Virus record (IMG/VR): IMGVR_UViG_3300031227_000287
Span: 1-28,965 of that record
Length of the DNA: 28,965 nt
DNA from: a virus
Strand: one strand, 5' to 3'
The number at the start of each line of letters is the position of its first letter. Within the stretch, counting starts at the first letter, position 1. A model generated the notes under the pieces. It did not search any database. It saw only the letters and a program-made list of their open reading frames with translations, and was not told the DNA's origin. Made by a program: the position numbers and the translations under genes. Positions 7,326 to 15,661 of the stretch are shown piece by piece.

Positions 7326-7874
7326 TTAAGCTCTTGTTATTTTGATACTTCCGTATAATATTTGATTAACTCCTGTTTCAACAATTAAAGTTAAAGTCTC
7401 ACCAACAGCAACCGAGTTAGCGGCTGAAGCAGTATTAGTACTTTCAGTTGTAGTAATAGATACACTATCTATTCCAGTTATTTCTGTCCCTTCAATAGCC
7501 AATGATAAAACTGTTGTTCCTGTTTCACCTTCACAGATTAAATTATCTACATCATAACCATACGTTGCTGATAAAGATAGTTTATAAGTTTCACCAGTTA
7601 CAGCATCTATTTGGAAATCTAATTGTTCTGTTTCCAAAGCAGTTATATTAGTAGTATTATTACTTATATCTACAGTTACACCTGAGTTATTAACCCAAAC
7701 CGAGCCATTGTAAGTTAAAGTATCACCATCAGCAGGACTAACTAATGTTACATCAGTTAAACCACCTAAAGTAGTTACACCGGGACTTGAGCCTCCGCCA
7801 CTAATCTTTAAGGCTTGATTAGTCTCATCATATACACTATGAAGTATTTTTGCTAAATTAAATTCATCTGACAT
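7326..7874 (-). CDS. Short tail fibre protein with conserved N-terminal anchor
   Basis: The protein has 182 residues. It begins with the anchor motif SDEFNLAKILHSVYDETNQ and ALKISGGGSS, which recurs twice in the 57-aa protein at 4376-4549. A phage-fibre segment LGGLTDVTLVSPADGDTLTY and NGSVWVN follows; L-x-D-V-x(6)-G-x-x-L-x-(Y/W) is widespread in tail fibres. A Ser/Thr-rich beta-sandwich-like C-terminal domain comes next (about 85-182). It probably forms a trimeric fibre or a connector for the LamG-like protein encoded 1 bp downstream. Confidence 0.7.
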   Translation of the reverse strand: MSDEFNLAKILHSVYDETNQALKISGGGSSPGVTTLGGLTDVTLVSPADGDTLTYNGSVWVNNSGVTVDISNNTTNITALETEQLDFQIDAVTGETYKLSLSATYGYDVDNLICEGETGTTVLSLAIEGTEITGIDSVSITTTESTNTASAANSVAVGETLTLIVETGVNQILYGSIKITRA

Positions 7875-7918
7875 ATTATTAGTCTTTATTTTTTATATTT
7901 TTACTGTTACTGCTTTTT

Positions 7919-9889
7919 TTAATAGATTAACCAATTAGTTCCATCACAGTAAATATTAACTGAAGAATAATCACCTGAGATTATTATATCTGTATCACCA
8001 TCTATTTTTTCTGAACCTTCAGTGTCAATTGTTATATTGTTTGTTAAAGCATTTCCAGCTCCATCTTTTATTATAATTGTTCTACCAGCAACTACTTGAG
8101 CTGTTGGTAAAGTAATTGTTATCTCACCACTAGTAGTATATATCACATTTAGAATATAATCACTTTCTAATAAATCATAAGTGGAAGCATTGATACTACT
8201 AACATTATTAAACATTGCTTCTGTAACGGTTAAATCACCATTTATCTTTACTAAATTATTATCGAACTCTCCATAAATTAACGGGTTATCAGTATTAGTT
8301 GAATCAATATAAAGTTTAGATGAACCAACTTCACTATAACCAGCATTATATCCTAAGAATACGTTAGAATCTCCGCTTAAATTATAACCAGCTCTATAAC
8401 CAATTACAACATTATTATCCGTTTCTAACTTACCATTACCAGCAGCATAAGAACCTAATAATGTGTTATAAGTTCCATCTGTATTTCTACCAGCATTGTA
8501 ACCTAATAAAGCATTATTTGAACCAGCAACTATATCTTGTCCAGCATAGTTACCAACAGCGGTATTATTTGAACTTGAAACAGATGATGCTAAAGCATTT
8601 GCTCCAATAGCAGCGTTGTTTCCATTAGTTGTATGAATCGCCATTGCGTTATAACCAACAGCAGTGTTTTGAGCACCAGATATGTTAGCCTTTAATGTGT
8701 TAGCACCAATTGCTGTGTTAAAGTTGGCACCCACTAAAGAATTCAATGCTTCATAACCTAAAGCAGTATTTAATGTTCCAGTAACGGCGATTCCACCTTT
8801 ACCAATTAGAACGTTAGAATTATAATAAGCAGCCATTGATTTTCCATCAAAGAAGAATTTAGTATCATCTGCGAAAACACCAACACCATCTGATAGTTGA
8901 ATAGCACCAGCTAAACCTGAAGCTGTTCCACCAGCTGAACCACCTAAAGTAATCCAACCTGCTGATGTTAAACCCTTAAAGGCTCCATCATATAACATTG
9001 TACCGGGAGTTGTTGTTACACCATTATGTAAAATTACATTAGGAACATAAACCGAATTATCTTCGGCAGCAGTTACACCAGTCATACTAATCATAGTAGT
9101 GTTTGTATATCCACTAATTATATTTTGTTGTCCACCTATTATGTTAGAATAATCACCTGATTCTATGTAGTTATAAAAACCAGAAACAAGGTTAAATTTA
9201 GTATTTAATAATTCTGTTTGTTTACCTACTTGTAAAACGTGTTGAGTATTTGTGTTATCATTGTTTTCACCAGCAATTAAACTCCAGTAAGTATCCTCTG
9301 TTGTATGAGACTGACCAAACATAGCACCATAATAAAAACCAACTGATGTAAATCCCCAACCAATTAAACTAGATGAGTTAACTACATTTAATACACTAGT
9401 AGGTCCGCCTATAATACTATAACTGACACCAGTTATTGTAGCACTATAAGTACTTATCATAGAATTACTTGGGTTGTATATTGTGTTATAAGAACCAACA
9501 ATTAGAGAGTTAGAACCTCCAAAAACTTGATTAGATTCACCACCTATTAAAGAATAAGCTGATGTATTCGTGTTGTTCTTTCCAAGCATTATATTACACT
9601 CATTAGAGTTAACATTATTTTTACCAGCTAAGAAGTTATAACCATTAACAACAGTTGAATCTGGATCCAACTTCATAGAGTTATCTGAGTTTATATTAGC
9701 CATTTTATATACCAAAGTATTACCACCATAGTAGATTACATCGCTATAAGTATCAACAACTAATTCACCTGAGTAGATGTTACTTGAAGTCCAAGAACCA
9801 TCAGTATGGTCACTAGAAGGACCGATAGAAGGAGTGAAACCATTTAAGGTATTCACTTTTTGTTCCATTCTTTTATTTTCTGTTACCAT
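7919..9889 (-). CDS. Long tail fibre with YadA-head-like beta-roll repeats
   Basis: The protein has 656 residues. The N-terminal half (about 60-300) is rich in N/S/G strand repeats (SLIGGESNQ, MLGKNNTN, MFGQSHTT). Residues about 358-540 hold clear 14-residue-type repeats of trimeric autotransporter heads: NTALGYEAL, NTAIGANTL, NTAVGYNAM, NNAAIGANAL, NTAVGNYAG, NALLGYNAG, NVVIGYRAG, NVFLGYNAG. The last ~90 residues are a compact beta domain (ITITLPTAQ, RTIIIKDGAG, DGTNWLIY) found at many phage fibre ends. No S74 intramolecular chaperone is present. It likely forms a trimeric adhesin-like fibre for host binding. ATG at 9889 and a second ATG seven codons later sit in a 15-bp tandem duplication, so the true start is uncertain. 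Confidence 0.85.
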   Translation of the reverse strand: MVTENKRMEQKVNTLNGFTPSIGPSSDHTDGSWTSSNIYSGELVVDTYSDVIYYGGNTLVYKMANINSDNSMKLDPDSTVVNGYNFLAGKNNVNSNECNIMLGKNNTNTSAYSLIGGESNQVFGGSNSLIVGSYNTIYNPSNSMISTYSATITGVSYSIIGGPTSVLNVVNSSSLIGWGFTSVGFYYGAMFGQSHTTEDTYWSLIAGENNDNTNTQHVLQVGKQTELLNTKFNLVSGFYNYIESGDYSNIIGGQQNIISGYTNTTMISMTGVTAAEDNSVYVPNVILHNGVTTTPGTMLYDGAFKGLTSAGWITLGGSAGGTASGLAGAIQLSDGVGVFADDTKFFFDGKSMAAYYNSNVLIGKGGIAVTGTLNTALGYEALNSLVGANFNTAIGANTLKANISGAQNTAVGYNAMAIHTTNGNNAAIGANALASSVSSSNNTAVGNYAGQDIVAGSNNALLGYNAGRNTDGTYNTLLGSYAAGNGKLETDNNVVIGYRAGYNLSGDSNVFLGYNAGYSEVGSSKLYIDSTNTDNPLIYGEFDNNLVKINGDLTVTEAMFNNVSSINASTYDLLESDYILNVIYTTSGEITITLPTAQVVAGRTIIIKDGAGNALTNNITIDTEGSEKIDGDTDIIISGDYSSVNIYCDGTNWLIY

Positions 9890-9912
9890 TCTTTTATTTT
9901 ATTTTTAACTAT

Positions 9913-9920
9913 CAAAATTA
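9913..9920 (-). promoter_or_regulatory. Candidate Bacteroidota-type promoter (-7 box TAATTTTG)
   Basis: Read on the minus strand, TAATTTTG matches TAnnTTTG and lies 24 bases before the ATG of the YadA-like fibre gene, in the 58-bp gap after the 808-aa gene. No clear -33 TTTG box was found. It may start a separate transcript for the fibre cassette. Confidence 0.35.
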
Positions 9921-9947
9921 TATATAAAAAACTTTGAGAATTATATC

Positions 9948-12374
9948 TTAATTCGCATTCACTCCTCCACTTAATAATGGAGCAGACATTGAAACGTCAT
10001 CCTCACCAGAGTATATAAGATTAGCAGTTATATTAACAGTATCTATGCCACCAGAAATCATATCTCCACCAGTTATAATAGGTGGTTTATAATCTTGACT
10101 AATATTATAATAAGTTCCATCAATAATTTTAATAAATTCAACTTCGGTATAAAGTCTTGATGGATTATAATCTTTAATCTCATTTATTAAGAACCAACCA
10201 GAACCTACATCATCACCCCAATCAATATAGATTTTTTCATTTAATATTAATCCATTAATATCTTTCTCAGTTAATCTAAACTTACCTGTTACAATTCTAG
10301 TATTGGTTGAAAGGTTATTGTTCATTTCACCTAAGTAGTAACTATATAAGTTAGTGTTATCGTTACTAGTTAGAGTTGTACCAGTTGAAGTATAACTATG
10401 TTTCTCATATTCATTGAAATCGTGGCTCCATGTTAAATCTATCTCACCTTGGTCACCCCAATAATCAAATGGAATAGCAGACACATAATAATAAATATTT
10501 GAATTAGTATCAAAAGTAAAGTAATTAGTTAAAACTAAAGCTGGGTTTAAGTATTCTGACTTATATTTCATAAGAACTCTAAAACTATACTTTCCACTTC
10601 TAGTTACAGGACCTACTTCACCACCAGATGAACCTTCAATTGTAGCCCAATCTATTTTTGATACTGGGTGTTTATCTCCGTTAATATAAGTATAAGTTTC
10701 ATTTCTTTCATCATTAGATTCATTAATAAAAGGTGTTTGTACGAAAGCTAATTTTTGAGTACGTTCTTTTTTAGAAATAACATTACCAGTTGGAATCTCT
10801 TTTGAACCATACTCTTTACCGAAATTCTCTTTCCACCACTCATTATGGTAGTCAGTCGAATCTTTGAACTCATATCTATAAAGGTAAAAATCAAAAGGGT
10901 TTAACTCAATATTAACTTCATCTTCCCTAAGAAGTTTATCCGTCCATACAAGACTTGAACCACCAATATAAAAATCATCTCTTTGTTTGAAGATATAATT
11001 CTTTGGTTGTAAAACATCTACATAAAGATAAAGATTAAACATCTTCATTACCTCTTTTATTAAATCGCTTTGTTGTACTCCTTTAGCTATATAGTCATTA
11101 ACTTTTAAGTTATTTAATAAACCAAAAATAGGTTTTTCTATATTCAATTCATTAAGATATAAGTTCATATAATCTATGGTACAATAAGTATACCTCTTTT
11201 CATCATATTCATTGCCTTTCATGTATATCCATATAGATATATAGTCACCTTTTTCTAAAGTAATAGTTCGTTCTGGTATATTTTGTACAATACCATATTG
11301 AGTTTCGTTAGGTAATAAATGAATTGTCTCTAATGATACTTGAGTACCAGAAGCATTATTAACCATAATTTGAACTAAGTAATTAAAGTTTTTTGGGTAG
11401 TGACCCTCAGATACTAAATATTCTAAACTATAAGTATACTTACCACTTTTTTCTATAAAGTAAACAGATGGTACAGCAGTACCAGTTGTATTTATAACAG
11501 CATTACTATAAGGATCAAACCAATCTACATTAAACTTAACTGGATATCTATAAGAATCTCCGTGATAAAAATAAGGGTTAGGCATCATTACGGCTAAAGC
11601 ATCGGCATAATTTTTATAAAGAACATATGAAGTTTGATTATCTTTATAATAATCCAATATTCGTTGTTCAGATTCAGTTATTGTTAAATCGTCATTAGCA
11701 AATGGTATCAACATATTCTTAAACATATCACTATCCAATATATCAGACTCATAAGTATAACCATATGTTTCAAAGATTTTATCAAATATACTTTTAATGA
11801 AAACTGATGGCTTAAAATAATTACTCATATCATCAGTATCCATATTATCAAAAGCGTCATTTAAAGTATATTCTGAAGTGATTCCGGTTAAGAAAACACC
11901 ATTATCTGTTTGAGCATATATCCAAGGTTTAGTATCTGAATCCTGAGTTGTAGTTTTTACAGCACTTAGATTATAAATGTGGTCTGTTGACACATCCCAT
12001 TGTAAATCAGTTAACTTAGAATTACCCATATCATTAAAGATAGACTTAGATAAGTAAAGTAAATTAGTATCAAAAAACATAGTGCCATTAACGTTTATGA
12101 TATTACGTAATCTAATAAAACCACGGAACAACTCGGTGTTCTCTTCATATAAAACACATTCAAAAAGTTTATTTTGTAAATTATCTTCCGTATTCATATT
12201 ATGAAGATAACCAAAGATGGCTTTATTAGTATTAGTAAATGGTAGTTTATAAGGTTTAGAATAGCTAGACTTACGTTTATAGAATTGTTTAATATCATTC
12301 AATGTAAATGTTAAATCGATTCCATCTTCTCCTAATATATCAGCTACCTGATTCTCGATTAGTAATTCTAGCAT
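9948..12374 (-). CDS. Large tail-tip/baseplate protein, 808 aa
   Basis: This is an 808-residue soluble structural protein. The N-terminus (IENQVADILGEDGIDLTFTL, then KPYKLPFTNTNKAIFGYL) and LFRGFIRLRNI (about 85-95) follow a pattern I know from large tail or baseplate hub proteins of Bacteroidota phages. They probably form a beta-barrel like that of tail hub proteins. The middle holds several beta-rich domains; the C-terminus ends with short Gly/Ile-rich strands (GGDMISGGIDTVNI). It directly follows the 442-aa tail protein with a TAATG overlap at 12374 and precedes the fibres. That position fits a hub or fibre-attachment protein. No enzyme motif is visible. Confidence 0.55.
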   Translation of the reverse strand: MLELLIENQVADILGEDGIDLTFTLNDIKQFYKRKSSYSKPYKLPFTNTNKAIFGYLHNMNTEDNLQNKLFECVLYEENTELFRGFIRLRNIINVNGTMFFDTNLLYLSKSIFNDMGNSKLTDLQWDVSTDHIYNLSAVKTTTQDSDTKPWIYAQTDNGVFLTGITSEYTLNDAFDNMDTDDMSNYFKPSVFIKSIFDKIFETYGYTYESDILDSDMFKNMLIPFANDDLTITESEQRILDYYKDNQTSYVLYKNYADALAVMMPNPYFYHGDSYRYPVKFNVDWFDPYSNAVINTTGTAVPSVYFIEKSGKYTYSLEYLVSEGHYPKNFNYLVQIMVNNASGTQVSLETIHLLPNETQYGIVQNIPERTITLEKGDYISIWIYMKGNEYDEKRYTYCTIDYMNLYLNELNIEKPIFGLLNNLKVNDYIAKGVQQSDLIKEVMKMFNLYLYVDVLQPKNYIFKQRDDFYIGGSSLVWTDKLLREDEVNIELNPFDFYLYRYEFKDSTDYHNEWWKENFGKEYGSKEIPTGNVISKKERTQKLAFVQTPFINESNDERNETYTYINGDKHPVSKIDWATIEGSSGGEVGPVTRSGKYSFRVLMKYKSEYLNPALVLTNYFTFDTNSNIYYYVSAIPFDYWGDQGEIDLTWSHDFNEYEKHSYTSTGTTLTSNDNTNLYSYYLGEMNNNLSTNTRIVTGKFRLTEKDINGLILNEKIYIDWGDDVGSGWFLINEIKDYNPSRLYTEVEFIKIIDGTYYNISQDYKPPIITGGDMISGGIDTVNITANLIYSGEDDVSMSAPLLSGGVNAN

Positions 12375-13702
12375 TATAAGTTTCTAATTTTTTCGGTATT
12401 ATAAGTAAAGTTAAATTGGAAATTAGTTAATGGATCAATAGTCTTAACAGGTATCTTGATGTTACTATCTAATGATATAATTGGTAACATCTGATTATCT
12501 TTTATTAAAACTAAATATTCACTTGATATCATACTCTTAAACAATTCAGCTAAATCACTTGATACTAATCCAGTTGACACCTTGAAGTTCTGGTTATAAT
12601 CAGCATGGAAAGTTTGCTTACTTTGAGTATATCTTGACTTATCTACAAAACCAGTTGATAGATTAATATCATCCTGATTCTTTGTGAATAATTGTTTACT
12701 ATTAGAAAACGTTTCATCCAACTTAGCCTTAAAGTTAAAGCCTTCAACACCACCAAAACGATTAGTCCACATGATATTCATCTCTTCATAGATTTCAGTA
12801 CACGGTTCTGTTACTTCAACTCTATAATCTATACTAGTTGGAGTACCTAAAGCATCATTTGATGACCAAATATCAAAATATTTTGTATTATCATCTAACA
12901 TATCCACTGAAATAGTTAAACCATCTACATGCCAAGACCCATCATAGTATAATTCGGTACTATAAAACGACTCATTGTTCAAAGTTGAATAGGAAAGTAT
13001 AACATCTATACGTGATTTCTCGTAATCTCCAACATCTGGGTTAGCAATATAGCCTCTGAAAGCAGTTATTACTTGACTATCAAACTTAGCTTGAGGTGTT
13101 TTAAGTTGAACTTCAAAGAATATGTAATCATTTTCAACATCCATTGTTAATCCTGTTACTAATAATGGGTCATTTGGGTAGTTAGAACCATTTAACATAG
13201 ATAAAGCTGTGTAAGATGTATCAGTAATATATCTTTTTGATTCATAATCAGTTAAAAACTTATCACTTGCTTCAGCTAATTCATATAATGAATAGTTAAA
13301 CACTGGTTTAGTATAATCTTCTCTACCTTTTAATAAGATAAAGAACGGATTAAACACTCCATCTCCATAACCGCCACTGATATATTCTTGCGCACTTATT
13401 GTACCACGAACATATGAACCTTCATTGTGATAAAACATATTAGTTAATTCGAATTCTGTCTCAAAACTATAATAACTATATGGATTAAACTTTAAGAAAG
13501 CATTCTGATTTGGAAATATCTTTAGTATAGCAATCTCATCAGCACTAACTACATCCCAATTATCATCTATTAGATATGGTATAACCTCATATTGGAAACT
13601 AGGTGCCGAAGTTACTTGGTCACTTAATGCCGTAACAGTTGTTCCATTAAAAGAATTTAATAGTTGAACTTCTTCAATCTTTTGATACTGTGTAATCGCC
13701 AT
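12374..13702 (-). CDS. Distal tail/baseplate structural protein, 442 aa
   Basis: This is a beta-rich protein with no signal or membrane segment. The segment IMWTNRFGGVEGFNFKAKLD (about 311-330) is a recurrent feature of Bacteroidota phage tail proteins (x-W-x-N-R-x-G-G-x-(E/D)-x-F-x-F). The C-terminus (SSEYLVLIKDNQMLPIISLD, then FNFTYNTEKIRN) is typical of the same group. I infer a distal-tail (Dit-like) or baseplate protein. Its start overlaps the small membrane protein gene by 29 bp, and its stop overlaps the next start as TAATG, so it is tightly coupled to the hub-like gene. Confidence 0.55.
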   Translation of the reverse strand: MAITQYQKIEEVQLLNSFNGTTVTALSDQVTSAPSFQYEVIPYLIDDNWDVVSADEIAILKIFPNQNAFLKFNPYSYYSFETEFELTNMFYHNEGSYVRGTISAQEYISGGYGDGVFNPFFILLKGREDYTKPVFNYSLYELAEASDKFLTDYESKRYITDTSYTALSMLNGSNYPNDPLLVTGLTMDVENDYIFFEVQLKTPQAKFDSQVITAFRGYIANPDVGDYEKSRIDVILSYSTLNNESFYSTELYYDGSWHVDGLTISVDMLDDNTKYFDIWSSNDALGTPTSIDYRVEVTEPCTEIYEEMNIMWTNRFGGVEGFNFKAKLDETFSNSKQLFTKNQDDINLSTGFVDKSRYTQSKQTFHADYNQNFKVSTGLVSSDLAELFKSMISSEYLVLIKDNQMLPIISLDSNIKIPVKTIDPLTNFQFNFTYNTEKIRNL

Positions 13703-13880
13703 TGGATTTTTCTATTTTTTTTCTATCGTTATATTGTTTACTACCAATCAAAGCAGTAGCAGCCGGAATAGCCATCAATATCACTGACGTATCTTTTAAT
13801 ATTAGTGTTAAGATGAAACCAATTATTATAATAACAACGGCTATAATCTTACTGAACGTTATCTCCAATTTTAGTTTCAT
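13674..13880 (-). CDS. Small membrane protein with two TM helices
   Basis: The protein has 68 residues. Two hydrophobic stretches (about 8-27, FSKIIAVVIIIIGFILTLIL, and about 31-46, SVILMAIPAATALIGS) are joined by KDT, and a charged tail follows (KQYNDRKKIEKSNG). Size and topology are those of small phage holin-like proteins. Its place in the tail cluster, just after a 24-residue membrane peptide, could suit a holin, but no lysin is seen. It overlaps the next gene by 29 bp. The plus-strand frame at 13702-13887 is a shadow of this gene. Confidence 0.6.
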   Translation of the reverse strand: MKLKLEITFSKIIAVVIIIIGFILTLILKDTSVILMAIPAATALIGSKQYNDRKKIEKSNGDYTVSKD

Positions 13881-13883
13881 AAT

Positions 13884-13958
13884 CTAATCATCATTTTTTA
13901 TATAAATGTACAGCCAAATCAAGGCTATCACACATACAACAATCGCTATAATCTCCAT
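13884..13958 (-). CDS. 24-aa single-TM micropeptide
   Basis: This short frame starts at ATG 13958, which shares its A with the upstream TAA (TAATG). It encodes MEIIAIVVCVIALIWLYIYI followed by KNDD, and stops at TAG 13884-13886, 3 bp before the next start. It is one hydrophobic helix of about 19 residues with an acidic first residue and a charged end, so it would insert in the inner membrane. The flanking genes leave exactly this space and the stop-start coupling is the same as at other junctions here, which argues for a real gene. Lysis regulation or an accessory of the neighbouring 2-TM protein are guesses. Confidence 0.5.
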   Translation of the reverse strand: MEIIAIVVCVIALIWLYIYIKNDD

Positions 13959-14407
13959 TAGTCTTCAAATGAAGTTTTTATATACAATGATATATCAGCA
14001 GCCGAAGCTTCTTCCAACTTAGCTAAAGCCTCATCATCGTATGTGTCCCAAAACGGGTCAGTAAAATCAGTAGACGGTAGTCCAAATAACCCAATCTTTC
14101 TTGCTATTGGGAAAGCAGCTTTAGGTGGTATACCTTTTCTATCACACCATTTAGTTATTACATCTAAAGGTGGTTGTTTACCAGGTCCTCTACCATTATT
14201 AACCCACTTATAATAATCTTCCATTATAAACTCTAATCGAATATCTTGAACATCTTCAACTACTCTATAATTAAGTGTACTAATGAAATTGGAATTACCT
14301 TTGCCCTTTTCAATAAGTATCTTCTTCATTGCTTCCAACACCTCATAACCATATAAGTCTATAGCCTTTAATGTTTGAGCATAATCATCTGTTGTCATTT
14401 CACTCAT
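13958..14407 (-). CDS. HK97 gp10-like head-tail/tail-completion protein
   Basis: The protein has 149 residues from ATG 14407, which forms TAATG with the upstream stop; an ATG five codons earlier at 14422 also exists. The central segment YYKWVNNGRGPGKQPPLDVI, then KWCDRKGIPPKAAFPIARKI, is the hallmark of the gp10-like neck family (Y-x-x-(W/F)-(V/I)-x-x-G-R-x-P-G-x-x-P-P). The C-terminus is acidic and helical. It likely sits at the head-tail interface and completes the tail end. Neighbours on both sides are neck or tail genes. Confidence 0.7.
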   Translation of the reverse strand: MSEMTTDDYAQTLKAIDLYGYEVLEAMKKILIEKGKGNSNFISTLNYRVVEDVQDIRLEFIMEDYYKWVNNGRGPGKQPPLDVITKWCDRKGIPPKAAFPIARKIGLFGLPSTDFTDPFWDTYDDEALAKLEEASAADISLYIKTSFED

Positions 14408-14838
14408 TATGGTGTGATACAATTATTTATTTGACGAGGTGTATCAATAGTAATATCAACCCACCAGCCAGCAGTTAAATCATCAAACTTCTCTTCGAAA
14501 TTATTTAACACAAAGTTATTGTTAATAAAGTAATCTTCATTAGTTGAAATCAATTCATTTAGTATATCACTAATAACCTGAGTACCATCACTCAACACAT
14601 CGTTAAGATTATTTAATGAAGCATCTACAATATCAAGATAGAATAGACGGAACTTATATGAGTTTTTATCTAACGTCATAGTAATAGGAATTGGTTGTAG
14701 AATTATGTGAGCATATTTCAAATCTAATTCAACTAAGTTATAAGGTTGTCCAAAAAAGAAATGTCCATCACCTAATTGTCCGTGATTTATAACAGTTGTT
14801 TCAAAGAAATCTATAATATTATTATAAGTTTGTGACAT
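14407..14838 (-). CDS. Probable tail terminator/neck protein, 143 aa
   Basis: This is a soluble alpha/beta protein. The opening NNIIDFFETTVINHGQLGDG and a FFFGQPYNL stretch, a beta strand IILQPIPITM (about 45-54), and the ending AGWWVDITIDTPRQINNCI follow a pattern common in Bacteroidota phages at the position between the head-tail adaptor and gp10-like genes. From that position I infer a tail terminator or completion protein. No motif proves it. It lies 14 bp after the DUF1360-like gene and ends in a TAATG overlap with the gp10-like gene. Confidence 0.5.
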   Translation of the reverse strand: MSQTYNNIIDFFETTVINHGQLGDGHFFFGQPYNLVELDLKYAHIILQPIPITMTLDKNSYKFRLFYLDIVDASLNNLNDVLSDGTQVISDILNELISTNEDYFINNNFVLNNFEEKFDDLTAGWWVDITIDTPRQINNCITP

Positions 14839-14852
14839 AATGTAAGTATTTT

Positions 14853-15107
14853 TTAGTAAGCCAATATTCGACTTAAGATATTAATAGAACCTAAAGCTAA
14901 TAACCCACTCAATACAAAGAAAGGTGTTACTGTCCAAATGAAATGTAACCCCATTCCAATCCAAAAAGATAAACACGTAGGACAATGAATAAAATCATGT
15001 AAGATTCCAACCTTAAACCAACCTCTAATCTCTTCGGTAATTCTACTTTGTGATATGACATAAGATATAGCAAAAGTTACCAATATAAATATAATCAAAT
15101 CTATCAT
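14853..15107 (-). CDS. DUF1360-like small membrane protein
   Basis: The protein has 84 residues. Hydrophobic helices lie at about 2-18, 46-58 and 61-82. Between the first two is a soluble loop with HCPTCLSFWIGM (41-52), the CxxC-x-(S/G)-F-W signature of the DUF1360 family found in phage and Bacillus proteins. The two cysteines could bind a metal. The gene starts in a TAATG overlap with the adaptor gene, inside the head-tail gene string. The role is unknown; a small membrane protein at this site may affect assembly or superinfection. Confidence 0.65.
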   Translation of the reverse strand: MIDLIIFILVTFAISYVISQSRITEEIRGWFKVGILHDFIHCPTCLSFWIGMGLHFIWTVTPFFVLSGLLALGSINILSRILAY

Positions 15108-15643
15108 TATCTTCTTCTATCATGTTTTGAAGTTAAATCCATACCAACATTATATCTAGAATTTGTACTTGGTCTCATCTCATCTTCTGTGTTTGAAGTA
15201 TACTCTGGGTATATATCGCTGTTATAACAAAGATGGTCAGTTAATCTCTTAGCATAGAAAGCTGCTTTGTTATTAAAACCATTAATAAGATATTCTCTTT
15301 CTTCGGAACCAATCACAGTTGTATTATCACTATCTTGTGTTCCAATATTCTTATTATTAAACTTCATAATCAATCTCGGAGTTACTCCAGCTAAAGTGTA
15401 ATAAACTAAAGTCTTAACAACAAATGTCTCAACCAATTCATTATAAACTGTATCACTTGATAAAGTATCACCAGATATCTTATTAAGAATAGATTCATAT
15501 AAGTCTGTTCCAAGAATTTCTTGAAGTTGTTGTTCTTGAGCTTCTATGATTCCAATATCAATTAGGTCGTTATCTACATTACTGTTGATAAAACCCGAAT
15601 ATGTTTTAACGAAGTCTGGACTAATTATATAGACTAAATTCAT
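15107..15643 (-). CDS. Head-tail connector/adaptor protein
   Basis: The protein has 178 residues and is mostly helical. The N-terminal ISPDFVKTYSGFINSNVDND, followed by EAQEQQLQEILGTDLYESIL, is the usual start of Bacteroidota head-tail adaptor proteins (gp6-like helical bundle). A central VKTLVYYTLAGVTPRLIMKF helix and an Arg-rich tail (KHDRRR) follow. The gene lies directly after the portal, which is the standard place for the first connector ring. It is coupled by TAATG to the DUF1360-like gene. The plain A/T leader before ATG 15643 has no Shine-Dalgarno site. Confidence 0.6.
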   Translation of the reverse strand: MNLVYIISPDFVKTYSGFINSNVDNDLIDIGIIEAQEQQLQEILGTDLYESILNKISGDTLSSDTVYNELVETFVVKTLVYYTLAGVTPRLIMKFNNKNIGTQDSDNTTVIGSEEREYLINGFNNKAAFYAKRLTDHLCYNSDIYPEYTSNTEDEMRPSTNSRYNVGMDLTSKHDRRR

Positions 15644-15661
15644 TTTCTTTTTTTATTTTTT

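Noticed and set aside
7919-9889. Fibre gene as target of a diversity-generating retroelement
   Set aside because: No reverse transcriptase and no template-repeat/variable-repeat pair were seen in the window.
13674-13880. Definite holin call for the 2-TM protein
   Set aside because: Topology fits, but no lysin or spanin partner is present, so it is kept as an unnamed membrane protein.
13702-13887. Plus-strand 61-codon hydrophobic frame
   Set aside because: It is the complement of the 2-TM protein gene and carries no independent signal.
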